DNA of 64,000 nt, taken from NCBI GenBank assembly GCA_035235625.1, contig CP141142.1, forward strand, positions 27,414,995-27,478,994. The letters are read 5' to 3'. This document shows, piece after piece, positions 1-12,480 of this stretch (the stretch's first letter is position 1; each line of letters starts with the position of its first letter). The notes beneath the pieces were generated by a model. The model saw nothing but the letters and a program-made list of their open reading frames with translations. It did no database searches and was not told the origin of the DNA. The position numbers and the translations under genes are program-made. Origin of the DNA: Saururus chinensis. Taxonomy: Eukaryota; Streptophyta; Magnoliopsida; Piperales; Saururaceae.

Positions 1-1118
1 GACAATATAGTTACACATCTCATCTTCATAAGAAGAACTCTTGTTATAGTAAGTTGCTTAAAGCACCTAGCACAAAATAACAAGTTAAGGCCACCTACCC
101 TTCATTCTTGAATTTGAACAGAGTCATAGCTAGTAGTCGGAGCCTTATCTTATTCCCAGGTTTAAGAGCGACGGACAAAACCTGCCCTTGGACAGGGACA
201 TAATCTCCTTCTAGGCTCAGAAGCTGCGAATGAAGTCTCCCCTTGCAATGAGACAAATTCTCCTTCCGGATTGAAGTGGTGGACATAATTTCTCCTTGAA
301 CTGGGATATTTCCTCTTTCTGGCCTAAAAGTGGTGGACGAAGCCTCCCCTTACCAGGGGTCATTCCCCCACTTTAGAGTAGCTAACTAAAAAAATAGACC
401 CCTCTACAGTGTAGAGAATGAATTAGCTATAATTGATTCTTGAACAGAGAAAATTGGGTGAGAAATGGATTAGAAACAAGGGTTTAAAGCTTTAGAGAAG
501 GGCAAAAATTAGAAGAGGGAGAGGAGAAAGGGGTGAAGCTAATTGGAACCCCCTTACCTCTCCTTTTATAGGGAGACACCATCGTTGGATGTGTGGCATG
601 TGGTGTGCATCCAACGGTCAATCCTTGGCCATATTTTAGGTTTCCATTTGGTAAGCCACAGGTTAGCCAGCCGCCACGGTAGGTTTAGGTTCACACTTGC
701 CACAACAGGTTGCTGGCGTTAATACTAGCTAACGAAAAAACTTTTTAACCAATAATTCAAAATGCAACATCTCCTTACCTCTAACTAAGATTCGTGCATT
801 CTTCATGCTGTTAGACTCAATTTGGCGAACTCTTCTAAACAAGACCAAACAAGGGTATGCTTTATCACAAATATAAAGTGGGCCCCACATGTGACATATT
901 TATTGAGGCCATAGCCTATGATCTCGATGTCTGATTTACTCACTATTGAGCTGGATACGTTAATCTCTTAGATCCCTTCAAACAACCTTAATGCTCATTT
1001 GAATGAATCACGCTCAAAATATTCTAATTTTAAGAAAACAAGATCTATTGGGCCCTAAAACTCGCTTGCGGGTTCAAACGTTCAAATTTTCAAAATATTA
1101 ATATTTTGGAGCGTTACA
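1..1118 (-). repeat. LTR fragment, long gypsy-type, cut by window edge
   Basis: Read on the minus strand, this begins at 1118 with TGTAACGCTCC, a common start for long LTRs of plant Ty3/gypsy chromoviruses. It carries a TATA-like TATAAAAGG near 560-572 and runs off the left edge. The part at about 165-370 is an imperfect tandem array of units near 60 bp, each with a version of GTGGTGGACGAAGCCTCC. The 63-codon minus frame at 95-286 lies in this array and is not a gene. Family assignment rests on the terminus and promoter layout only. Confidence 0.55.
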
Positions 1119-2305
1119 CCATCATCTCTTTTTTATTATCTATAAATAAGAAACTACTGGGAAGATTAAATACAAAGTATTTAGTTTTGTATTACAAGGA
1201 GAAAGAAAATAAATAGATGTATAAAACTAAGCCCAACTAGTGAAGAGGAAGTTGTCAAGGATATTGTTGGGATGGAGGGGAGACACAAGAGCTTTTTCTC
1301 TTCCCGCCTGCATTTCCTAGTTGTTTGATGATGAACTAAGTGGAGAGGATATTGATATCCTTTCCTAGCCTAGTTTAAGTCTAATTTGGTAAATACTAAA
1401 AAATTATTCACAATTAGGGTATATGTTTATTTAGTCAATTGCTAGTAAAAAAATATCATCATTTTTACTTTTTGCAGATAATAAGTACATGTTTGGAGAA
1501 ATAGCATTATTCTTTGCAAAAATGAATAAACTAGACGCATTTAGCATATAACATACTGAACCTGGTCAGCCCTAAAATCTATCAAATGGGCCCTTTGATG
1601 TGAATAAAATATATCATATTTATACCTCTCGAATTAGTTTGTTAAGACTATTATTTGATCTATTTAGTAATACTTGAGTACTATTTTGTTTCATAGGGCT
1701 TATAACACATTCTTTAAGAAAATAGTTTTAAATATACATATTAACAAAGAAATTTAAAATCTTGATTGGTTGGATATGTTTAACATGAGGGATGAATCAT
1801 AATTAAGAAAAGAGTTAGATTGGGTGGCCACTTTGTTTTACGTATGCAATTTTGTTGGACCATCCAACATGCATGGCTCATTGAGTTGGGCATACGTTGG
1901 TTAATTTTATAACTTAATGAGCTGCTAGCGAATACTTTGTTTGTGCAGGAAATAGGAAAAGCTCAGGCCCACTAACTTGACCAGAAGTTTTGAGTTCTTT
2001 TGTCCAGAAAATTTGGACGACAATCTGGGCATTCTGACAATAGAAAGTGGATCGGCTTGCTAGATGGTAATGCAGTGAATCATAGTTCTACTCTCAAATT
2101 TTGAATGATGAAATGGAAAGACATAGTGGACTGAATGGAAAGCTACAAGGTTGTGGGTTAATTTAAGCAAGTAGGAGGAGACATATTGCTTTAAGAGCAT
2201 ATGATAGTATATGAATCTCATTCACCAAGATATGAAGCAAATCTTTAATTGAAGATGTGTATTCTTAATTCCATATTAAGGCTAGAAGAGGCTTAGAAAT
2301 TGAGT
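1119..2305. other. AT-rich interval, no gene seen
   Basis: No open frame of note and no recognised transposon end. It is probably old repeat-derived DNA. Confidence 0.4.
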
Positions 2306-2910
2306 GGTTCAGTAGGCTAAGGAGAGCATCTTCAACTAGACAACCTTCTCACAGCCTCTCCCAATTTCGTTCCCTCTTGTTTTGCTTTTACTTTTGTTTT
2401 TTATGGCTTTCTAAGCTTTCTTAGTTAAAGCTAGGGATGAAGATTGTACTCGATGTTCAATGGCTATTTTGTTTTAAGTAAGTTCATTATTATTTTAAAT
2501 TAATTTTACATATTGAAGGAGTTCATAATCTATATAATTATTTGATTTGGCGTTGATGAAAGACATACTCAACGCTTATAACTCCGTGTGATTATATACT
2601 TAATGTTTTCGCATAGTAAACAATCAATTAATATTTGTTCCATTTCATATTTCTTTAAGAGCTAAAATTTTCGATTGAGATGAATTTTTATTCGATCTTA
2701 ATTGAGTTATCATTTGAATCAAATATATATTTGAGATTTATTACAAGTAGATTTTCGATACCTTGATATTTTCTCTTTAATTGTCCCTTATTTCCTATTT
2801 TACCTTCATTCTCTATTTTTTTCATAATCATTTTCTTTGTTGTACAAAGCTTTCCCTATGGATTGACCTTGTCTACTACAATTGACAAGTAAAAAAAATC
2901 TGAATTTGAC
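2306..2910 (+). repeat. possible Athila/Tat-style LTR relic
   Basis: The stretch has the order typical of the R/U5 part of Athila-like LTRs: a segment reading GAGAGCATCTTCAACTAG, a T-rich run, a phrase near 2430 containing GCTAGGGATGAAGATTG, then at about 2857-2893 a segment beginning CCCTATGGATTGACC. No second copy, primer-binding site or terminal dinucleotides were found, so the call is weak. Confidence 0.3.
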
Positions 2911-4782
2911 TACTTCACAGTTTAGGTTTAGACATAACAACACCCTTCCATCCAAAGACTCCTGATCCTAACTAGCAAGAGAAATCCACGCAACAACACT
3001 AGATAGTAGGGCTACCAATGGAACGATATGGTTACAGTATAACCTATTTCATTACCATAACCATTTCCCAAATCTTTATCCATAATCGTTCAATTAAGTA
3101 AATAGTATAGGTATTTCCATAACCATTCCTTCTACTAATAATTGGCCAGTTGATCAGATAATCATTATCCGTTATATTTATTTAAATGTGCTAAAAAAGG
3201 CTAAAATAAATATTTTTTATTCACTTAATTAGATATTACTAAGGTAAAAAACTAACATTATTATTACACTTGTTTATAGTTATTACAATAAATTATAAGG
3301 ATTAAACATGAAACGTAAATTGAAACATATATTAGGCATATACCTAATAAAAGTACTTATTTTCTAATAATTCTTTGTTATCATATGAGTCCAACTCCAA
3401 AATATCCATCCACTACCTATTTCAGAAGAATCCTAAATGTGAGAAGAATGACAATTGCCTTCTCACAGCCAGGTGTCTTGTAGGCAAGAATGAGACCAAC
3501 CACATGTAGTGATTACATCATCCATTTGTCTCTTTGAAGTGTTTAAACTCAGCCCAAACCCTAACCCAAATTAGTTGCAGGACAAAGGTCAACTAAAAAA
3601 TTTAAATGTCCCCTCATATTTTAGAAAAAAATTTACTTAAACCTTTTTAAAATTTCACTTAAACCTGTTTAGTCATTCAAAATGTGTTGATTCCAAATCA
3701 TCGTTCCAAATTTTGCAATCTCGTATACAAATATGGTTTGTAACGTAATCATGATTCCAACCAACATATACCAAAACTCAAAATAAATCACCTACACCAC
3801 TCATTTAAAGTTAAGCCAGCTAACACTCAAACCAAGCCAGCTTCAAATAGGTCAAGCAAGAGTTTAGTTCTATTAGCCCAAGTTCGAGCTTTGAGTTGAG
3901 CTAACTTGAGTCTAGCCTCAAGCGGAATAAAGTTGGCTCAATAATCCTACTTCAAACCCACCAATCATTTCACAAACAAATAGTCTATAAGTTTAATTAT
4001 AAAAAATAAAAAAAACATTCATGTGTTTGAGTTATCAAAATGGAATTTAAACTAGGGGTTTTTGGCTCTAACTACAAGAAAAGTCATTAATTTGACATTA
4101 ATTCTTAAATTTTTATTAAGACAAAACTACCCCATTCATTATTATTTATCTACTTTTATTTCATTTTCTTATAATCCTACAGCCCAACGCTCTTGCCTCA
4201 AACATTGTATTCTCAATACTATTGTCATCTTGTGCTTCTAGACCTCCATATTTTGGCTGTAGATCTATATACTATTTCTTCAACTTTGGTCCAAAAATGC
4301 ATCTCAATTCTATCCATTTTATATTAGACTACAATTCTTATTGACGCGAACCAGATCACAGAAAATGGAGGTTCAATTTCAATATTTGTGGCTAAGCCCA
4401 CACTGTCTTCTGCTCAACAACTTTACCATTAGCACAATTCTGAGTTCTGCCCCGTTGTGACTCGTCGACATTGGGCCTCTGGCAGCATCCGCCACTTGAG
4501 CTCCATTCAATAATGTTGGGAAGACGGACAGGACTGTGGACTTTGAGCAAGTGTTAATGTCGCAACTTCCCCATGCTAATAGGATTTGAGCAGCAAGTTA
4601 CATCCTTTTGGCCTCCAACAAAAACAGGAAGAAAGTAACTTTCCCTTTGGGGAAAACCAATGGCCAATGCCCAAGCTCTCGGCATAGATGCCTAAATTAT
4701 TTTTCAAGGGGGGATAAATGCAAGAGATGAAATTCAATTCACAATGTTATTCACACCCAATGATAAGTGGAGGAAGACAACA
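2911..4782. other. intergenic, unclassified; no gene supported
   Basis: Mostly AT-rich. The piece at about 3870-3930 repeats GAGCT-like words, as seen in several plant non-autonomous DNA elements. A less AT-rich island at about 4340-4690 has partly open minus-strand frames, but I recognise no protein in it. Confidence 0.35.
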
Positions 4783-4861
4783 ATAAATATTTATTCACTT
4801 TATTATATACAAAGAGAGTAATTTACTCTTTTTGTTATATACAAAGAGAGTAAATATTTAC
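4783..4861. repeat. 79-bp imperfect palindrome, copy 1
   Basis: Two arms of about 39 bp run from ATAAATATTTAT to AGAGAGTAA and back to GTAAATATTTAC. They are inverted copies with scattered mismatches and a small indel. A matching 79-bp palindrome lies at 46255-46333. It could be a minimal foldback MITE. No clear target duplication is visible. Confidence 0.6.
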
Positions 4862-4869
4862 TATCTGTA

Positions 4870-5480
4870 TAAGGAGGGAGACGCCAAAGCTATTGTAGAC
4901 AGAGAGGGAGACGGAGGAAGAGACATGAAGCATGGAGTAAAGATTTGAACCGAGGAAGAAAGGGAGCAACGATTTAGATGGAAGAAGAAGCGATCTGGAT
5001 GGAGGAAGAAAAGAAAGAAGAAAAAGGGGAGGAGGACACAATGGAGGAACGTAGTAGAGGAAGCGCTTGAGCTACTATGGATAGAGAGGGAGACGGAGGA
5101 GAAAGAAACCTAGAACATAGAGCAGAGATTTGGACTAAGGAAGAAAAAAGAAAAAAAAAGGAGGACGTTGTGGAGGAGGGTATGGCGGAGGAGGGTGGAG
5201 CGGAGGACGGCGCGATAGAGGAGGGTGAGGCGGCGGAAGTGCCGGAGTTGCTGTGGGCGAAGATCAAGATAGAGGAGAAAGACGCCTAGAGTACGAAGAA
5301 GCAATATGTACTAAGAAAGAAAAGAAACAACAACTAGAATCTCAAAGGTGGAAGAAAAAAGAGGAGAAACATAAGGAAAAAGGAGGAGGAAGCGAAGATT
5401 TTGGTTGAAGGTAGAAAGAAGAAGAAGTGGAAAATGTAAGGAAGAAGAAAGAGGGGTAAATTTGTCAAAAAAATAAAATC
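4870..5480 (+). repeat. purine-rich imperfect tandem repeat
   Basis: The + strand is strongly A/G-rich with little T. A segment starting AGAGAGGGAGACGGAGGA occurs at 4901 and again at 5083, a period near 182 bp, and a more diverged third unit follows from about 5240. The 70-codon plus frame and the three overlapping minus frames here are low-complexity (E/G/R-rich or S/F/P/L-rich) and are judged not to be genes. Confidence 0.6.
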
Positions 5481-5981
5481 ATGTGACCTTGAAATAGATT
5501 TGACAAACTTATCAGACCTCCCATCAAATAAAGCCTACTCATAAGAGTAGGCGCCAGTTTTTTTTTAAACTAACATGAGAGCTAAAAAGTATTTTTATAC
5601 AGTGTGTGTGTAGCTAGTTAAGATTCTATCACATATAATTTAAGATGAACCCTGACATAATAAGATTAGAGAAATTAGATAAAACAATCAAATAGGAAAC
5701 ATCGAAGCAAAGTGAGTTTAACAAAATATAAAATATAAATTACAAGTGGATATTTTTTATAAAAAAAATATAGTTAAATATAAAATGTTCAAAAAGGCAA
5801 ATCAACTTCTAAGTAGAAGCTTATAATACCTATAATAAATAATTATAAATAGTTAAATTAATTAAATAAATATTTGAGATTTGAATGATATATTCTATTG
5901 AGTAAGTTAGATGACATGAAAATTATTGTAAAAGATCATAAGTTAATCTTTTTGAAAATTAAACTATTTAAGACTAATAAG

Positions 5982-6489
<508 letters not shown>

Positions 6490-7697
6490 GCATGTCTACC
6501 AGGGTCCAGACTTTTCTGCAATGCTTTCCACCTGCCAGCACATGCCCGAACAAACTTGCAGCTTCAATAACAGATTAACTTAAACCTCAAGACCCGTCTC
6601 CCCCATGGATCGGATTTGAGTTACTGAAAGGCATGTCAAGCGCATTAGAAATCTCTAGTGTCGATTACTCATCTTCTTTCTCTCGTCTCTGCGAGCTCCT
6701 TGTAGACGGTAGATTTGTCTTAACTCTTAATATCTGTGAATTGGATGATTTGCTTCCCTGTTTTCCCTTTTGTTTCTTTTGAAATAGAAGATCTAGCACT
6801 TCATAACTATAACATGGTTTTGATCGATTCTGCTTGCAGAGTATTATTTCTTTTGTTTTTATGATGTCAATATATCAAATTGATATAATTTCGAACCATT
6901 TGTTTATGATTATCTTTTGAATCATTCCTGAAGTTTTGGTGTCTAGCAGTAGCAGGGTGGCGATTTGTATCGTTGGCCTTGGTCCTTACTTCTTATTAAC
7001 GTATATGAATGTCATGATCAGAACGGTATGGAAAGAGAAGCATTTTATTGTGCCGTAATTTTTCTGTTCTTGAATTCCTCTCTAAAGAGTTCAGAATTTC
7101 CATTTCCATTGGAAAAACTCCATTTTTTGGCATTACGTTAAGGTTGCAAACCTTACCTTTATCCTAATTCATTTTCAATTTTAATTAGGATGTACTAGAA
7201 TGTTTGATTTTAACCTGATAACGTCACTGACAAAATAAGGGTACTCCAGCATATGTTTACTTATTTGATGAGTTTCTAGTTCATTCTACTTTTTACAACT
7301 AGTTGAGCTGCATTCCATATGTCATGTGTTGATTTGGATGTTGGATCTTATGATATGATTTCTTTCTTTTTTATTCCAAAAACTTCCCCTAAGAAAGAGT
7401 TGCAGGTCATGCAATATTGAACAAAATTGGTTCGTCTCTCAATAAAGCTTCATAGTATTATGAGGCCTCTTGTTTTTTTCTTTAACTCAAAACATTCCTG
7501 TTAAGTTCTTAACAGAGTTTTGTTTATTATCTGATGATGATTGATGCAAGTAAGGCAATAACAACAGTTTTGTATTTATTATTCACCTTTCTTCTTTCCT
7601 GAACAACGCTGCTTTTTAACACATCAAATTTTGTATCTCTCTTTCATGCCTAATATATGGATCTGATATTTTATAATTGCCCGTATAGGCTTCAATA
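6490..7697 (+). other. probable TPK1 5' UTR with an intron (about 6709-7688)
   Basis: The coding start at 7698 is preceded nine bases upstream by a good 3' splice site: a pyrimidine/T-rich stretch ending CCGTATAG at 7688. A matching donor, ACG followed by GTAGAT, is at 6708/6709, just after a CT-rich segment that looks like a plant 5' leader. The inferred intron is about 980 bp. The transcription start is not identified. Exon limits are inferred from splice signals alone. Confidence 0.5.
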
Positions 7698-8602
7698 ATG
7701 GCTGATGATGACACAAAAAAGCCCTTGCTCTCGGACCTAGTGGACCTGCCAAACCACCCAAAGCAGAAACTGCCAAATATGAAAGGAAGATATCGCCGTT
7801 GCAAAAGTGCTCCAGCAAAAGATGGTATCCCACCAGAAAAGAGCCAGGGTCGCTTGTCTTCTAGATTTTCAGAAGGAATTTTGGAGAAAATACACCCAAC
7901 ACTGAGACAAGTAATTCTTTTATTAGCCATTTATCTTGGAATAGGCACTCTTTGCTTCTACTCAGTGAGAAACCAAATTAAAGGGAACAAAACAAATGGA
8001 GTCCTTGATGCAATATATTTCTGTATTGTCACAATGACTACAGTTGGCTATGGAGATCTTGTGCCCAACAGTGTTGCCACAAAACTGCTCGCTTGTCTGT
8101 TTGTGTTCAGTGGCATGGCTGTTATTGGAATGATACTAAGCAAATCAGCAGATTATCTAGTAGAAATGCAAGAGATTTTGTTTGTTAAAGCCCTTAACAT
8201 TAGTAGAAGAGTTGGTCCAACACAGATTGTTAGAGAAATAGAAACAAACAGAGTGAAGTACAAATTCATTATGGTCACCACAGTTCTAGTTGTGCTAATT
8301 GTAATGGGTACCGGTTTTCTGTCTGAAGTTGAGAACTTAAACCTTGTGCACTCATTCTACTGTGTCTGTTCCACAATAACAACACTGGGCTATGGGGATA
8401 AGAGCTTTTCAACTCGAGGGGGTAGAATTTTTGCTATTTTTTGGATATTGGCAAGCACAATATCTTTGGCGCAGTTCTTCTTCTACATGGCGGAACTGAA
8501 TACTGAAAAACGGCAACACTCTTTGGCCAAATGGGTTCTCACTAGAAAGATGACAGATGAGGATCTTGAAGCTGCAGATTTTGATGATGATGGGGTTGTA
8601 AG
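7698..8602 (+). CDS. TPK1: two-pore K+ channel TPK1-type, coding exon 1
   Basis: Encodes residues 1-301 and part of 302 of a 355-residue channel; Arabidopsis TPK1 has 363. TPK1 homologues form dimers in the vacuolar membrane and pass K+, stimulated by Ca2+ and 14-3-3 proteins. Visible parts, in order: a basic 14-3-3 motif RRCKSAP with Ser37; TM1 at about 71-90; first pore with selectivity filter TTVGYGD (GYGD 117-120); TM2 at about 129-148; TM3 at about 190-208; second pore TTLGYGD (GYGD 231-234); TM4 at about 244-263; and the start of EF hand 1 (loop from Asp294). The start ATG follows the UTR splice acceptor and fits the family N terminus. Translation past 8602 meets a stop at once, and AG/GTAAAA is a good donor. 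The frame is intact. Confidence 0.96.
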
Positions 8603-9582
8603 GTAAAACCAAACTCCTGACTTCTCTTATCTGTGTTATTAGTGAAAGGTTGATAGTGTTCTTTTGGTGTCTAAGATGTGTCTTAGTTTCTAGTCAGCTT
8701 ACTGGTCAGAATCTGGTTATGGAAATCTATACCAGACAACTTGTTCACACTTAAATGTTGGTTCTTAGGAATAGGCAGTTTCACAAGAAAACAGCTCCTC
8801 TTACATTGAAACAATAATAAAACTTAGGTTCATATGAATTTGATCTCTTATGCATTTTGAATATTTTGCATCTTGACATGACATTTAATTTCAAGTCTCA
8901 ATCCGACTGCTGGTTCCTAACCCATATCGAAGAAGTTGTTTTGCATTAACCATACACATGCTAAGAACCCATGTACAACACATATTTTCCTGTTTGGACA
9001 ACTTTGCACCATTACGTAATTAGCCAGTTGTTTGCTTTCCTAAAAGGCTTGCCAGTACTTGTTTTTAGGGAAAACTGCATAGATGGCACAGAGTGTAAGA
9101 TCTAACCCAGCAAGAAAGCACTTTTGTTGAAGTACTTCGAGGGCAAGTGACAGTGATCTTAGAAAAGTTATAGACGGGCATTATATTCATAAATGCCTAA
9201 ATGCCCTTTGCTTCCTCTTTCTATTTCTCCAACTCCTGCAACTGCATTTTCTTCCTTCTTCTCCGACTCCTCCTCACTATCTCACCTCTTTGTCTTCCTG
9301 CTACTTTAACTCCACCTACACTTCCTCCTCCTCACGCGAGGGCTACAGGTCAGCATTTATACAAGCAAGGAGGGAGATGGAGGCTGCAGTGGCCATGGAG
9401 CCCACATTTGTAGAGGATGGGATGTTAGAGGAATGTGTTGGGATTGTCTTTGTTAGGTGTGGCAGAAGTGTGCCAACAGGTGATGGGAAATTGATGAGGA
9501 CAGTGAGGTAAGAGTAATGGTCAAGGATTCCAGTCTCAGTCTTGACTGCCATCTTGGGTGGCCAAAAATCTGAGATCTCACC

Positions 9583-9697
9583 GAAATCAAGAAAGGAAGA
9601 AAAAGATAGAGGAAGAGGACAAGAAAAAGGAAGAGGAGGTAGAAGAAGGAGGTGGAAGAGGAGAAGGAAGAGAAGGAAGAGAAGGAAAAGAAGAAGT
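9583..9697 (+). repeat. purine-rich tract in the intron
   Basis: About 115 bp of nearly pure A/G on the + strand, made of GGAAGA/GGAAAA-like words. On the transcript it is GA-rich and could act as a splicing enhancer-like or triplex-prone sequence; that is inference. Confidence 0.8.
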
Positions 9698-10183
9698 GTC
9701 CCTAACTGGGTAATCTTTATTAAAGGCAACAATCTTCTAATGCTCCCTGTCAGCTGGCCTCAATCTTCTTGGCTGCCTGTTGTTTTAAAATTATAACTTT
9801 TTTATCCCTTGGTGTTAGGGCATTGGATTCCTTCTTACATTAAAGGTCTGACCCACAAAAAAGTGAACTGGACAATTAAAAATTGCTGGTTTGCAGTTTG
9901 TTTTTTGACTAATGAAGAGAGCTTTGCAGAAACCCAACTGCTATGAAAAAATACACAACTGGATGGCCTCTGGAAGCCACACGGCCAGATCTGGGCACAA
10001 TAGACACTGAACATTGCCGACAACCATATCAGAAACAAGTTTGGTTGGCAGCATCATTTAGTGACATTCTTTCTCGGCAAGATCCATTCCATGCAAAAAA
10101 AATTTCGAACACATACCAAGATTTGAAATCTCAGCAAGATGTCGTCAAGACTGTAAACTGCGGCCATGGTAGTGCCTTAGAGA

Positions 10184-10432
10184 AGTGTCAAATAGATGAT
10201 GTCTTAGAAAAGTAGGTAAATAGATGATAATTATTATAAAAGTGTTGAAATAGATGATAAATGCCTTATAAAAATGTCAAAATAGATGATAAGCATCAAT
10301 AAGTGTCTTGGAAAAGTGTCAAAACAGATATAAGTGTCTTAAAAAAGTGTTGAAATAGATGGTAAGTATATTACAAAAGTCAAAGCAGATTATGGGCATC
10401 CTAGAAAAGTGTTGCAATAGATGATAGAGAAA
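10184..10432 (+). repeat. degenerate tandem repeat in the intron
   Basis: Six or more diverged units of about 30-45 bp. Most combine AAATAGATGATAAGTG with a second part like TCTTAGAAAAGTGT. Unit length varies, so it is an old minisatellite. Confidence 0.75.
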
Positions 10433-11878
10433 ATTGTCATCTCCTTCTTTGACCGGAAGAAAATTTTCAAAATCTCTTTTGAATGTCAAGTTTATTGTGT
10501 ATCTCATTATAACCAATTTTAACATGACAAAGTTACAGCCAGGATTTACCCTCCCCAATCAGGTTTAGTTTTATGGTTTTTTTTTGGGGAAAAAAATCAC
10601 CTTTCTCCTTCAAAAGCCGCTGCTGCAGAACCTGGATGTGGCTAGGGGCAGAGTGCAGGCTGCTGTCTGGCCATGGCTAGGCCACCAGTGCCTTAGCTGT
10701 CCATGGCTTGGCAGCTGCAAAAGGGCAAAAGGGCGGTGGCACTGGTTTGGCGTCAACTAGAATTTCATTTTTGGGAGAGGGTAGTGTTTTAAAATTTTGA
10801 TTTGAAACTGGATAATTTGGCCTTTCGTCATTTTTCAATAGTGTACTCGGAAAGGAGCATTTCAATAATATACCCAACCTTATTGTCCTTATTTAATAAA
10901 ACCCTAGATGATAAAGATCTTAGAAAACATAAGTGCCATGAAGAAGTTTTTCAATACACAAGAAAGTCTAAGAATATACAAATGCTATAAAGAGCAATGC
11001 CATACCTCACTTCAAAAATCACACAGCATCACCCACTCCATGCCACTAACCCATGGTGGAGATGCATACAATAGGTTGTGGAGAGTGGTTTTTGCAGTGA
11101 GGTCTAGCATTTCTCCTCTATAACAAGTCATACAAAATAGTGTAGGACACAAAGTCAAGAATGAGTAATTTGCAACCTATCCCCTCTGCACAGCTAGTGG
11201 ATATCCACCATTTGTATAGTATATACAACTGTGTTCAGGGGGTGGGCATGCTAAAGAGGGGGGGTGGTGAACTACTCATCCAAAAATCAAAGAAGGTACA
11301 AAATCTGTAAATTTTGTAAATGGAGTCCAAAAAAAATCAAAATTTCTCCATCACCATACATATGCACGGGCTTTGCCTTGATGACTCCACACCCAATTGG
11401 AGAACGACCCCCATACATATGCACAGGCTTTGCCCACAGAGTTCCATCATCAGCAGAGCTTCCAAAAATTGAAGGAAGAACGATGGTGAAGGTAAAAAAC
11501 ATGCAAGGGCATTTTAGTCAGAACATAATTTATAGCGACTTATAAAACTTGTCTGACTAGTATAATACTTCTTAAAGGTGGGGTGTTGACCAGTGAGAAC
11601 TTGCCCTCTCTCTAGTTTGCCCTTGTTTTTATGATTTATTGATCCATAGAAGCAAGTGTCATCGAAATTACCCCTCTAGGCGCAATTCCATTATTCAACA
11701 ATTACAGGGCTTGGATTGGACAGAGGAGAAACAATGATTTAACTGTAAAATTGCACAGAGAACAGGCACATTATATATCAGCATTGACTAGTTTAAGCAC
11801 TCTAGTTTGATTTTTTTTGTTGTTATTCATAATTTTCCACCTTTTAATCACCAATATTCTTTGGTGTTACCTCTTCAG

Positions 11879-12041
11879 TGCTGCTGAATTTTTAGTTTTC
11901 AAGCTTAAAGAGATGGGAAAGATTAGCCCAGAAGACATAGCACCCATAATGGAGGAGTTTGAGGAACTGGATGTAGATCAGTCGGGAACATTAACAACGT
12001 CTGACATAGCTCTGGCCCAGACCTTGCGACCCGGAAGCTAA
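11879..12041 (+). CDS. TPK1: two-pore K+ channel TPK1-type, coding exon 2
   Basis: Encodes the last 54 residues. Splicing from 8602 to 11879 keeps the frame (905 + 163 nt = 356 codons including the stop) and gives the expected junction GVV-S-AAEF. It completes EF hand 1 (loop 294-305, Glu at position 12) and encodes EF hand 2 with loop DVDQSGTLTTSD (333-344). Asp at position 12 of loop 2 and the run SGTLTTSDI are typical of plant TPK1 proteins. These cytosolic EF hands confer Ca2+ stimulation in characterised relatives. The stop is TAA at 12039-12041. The protein ends QTLRPGS, without the longer tail of Arabidopsis TPK1. Confidence 0.95.
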
Positions 12042-12480
12042 GCACAAGAAATTTATTAGTCTTTCTTTTCATTCTTCCTTTTTCTTCCCTTGTTTTGATC
12101 TAGGGTGTCCTTCTTTAAACTCTTTTTTTTTCACACGAAGGAAAAATTACAGGCAACCATAGAGTCCAACTTAATATAGATTTAATGACAGCTCAACCAC
12201 TTTATCATGACAAGTATTGTAAGTCTCATCTTGCGCGATTCATAATGTGCCAATTTAAATATAGTCACTCCTGAAGAACCAGTCTGCACAATGCTCGTAC
12301 TTATTCATGTTGTAAGGATGGGATGACCCCTATTTTAGCTATGTCAATTGAGAAAGAAAACATACAGCCCTTTAATTTTGTGGTTTTTCATATAGGCAAG
12401 TCTTTGTCCCTTCTACGAAGTGCTTGCTTCCTTTTGGTCATCGTTGTCCAAGGAATCAGCTTTATGGAGTTGTCTTTATT
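12042..12480 (+). other. TPK1 3' UTR and flank
   Basis: A T-rich stretch follows the stop. I see no canonical AATAAA in the first 400 bases, so the polyadenylation site is not placed. Confidence 0.4.

Larger units (their letters stand above)
8603..11878 (+). other. TPK1 intron, 3276 bp
   Basis: Bounded by GT (AG/GTAAAA) and AG (CTCTTCAG). It interrupts the Ser302 codon inside the first EF-hand loop. It holds a purine-rich tract (9583-9697), a degenerate tandem repeat (10184-10432) and a 57-bp-spaced pair of near-identical 20-mers at 11354 and 11411. Open frames inside it are short, overlapping and of low complexity, and none is supported as a gene. Confidence 0.9.

Noticed and set aside
2306-2910. 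A complete Athila LTR
   Set aside because: Only the R/U5-like phrases are visible; no ends, primer site or partner were found. It is kept as a low-confidence relic only.
7616-7930. 104-codon minus-strand frame over the TPK1 start
   Set aside because: It is the antisense shadow of a clearly coding exon with no domain of its own.
9542-9796. 84-codon Arg/Lys-rich frame in the TPK1 intron
   Set aside because: It is the purine tract read as protein (GGAAGA-type words) and lies wholly within the intron.
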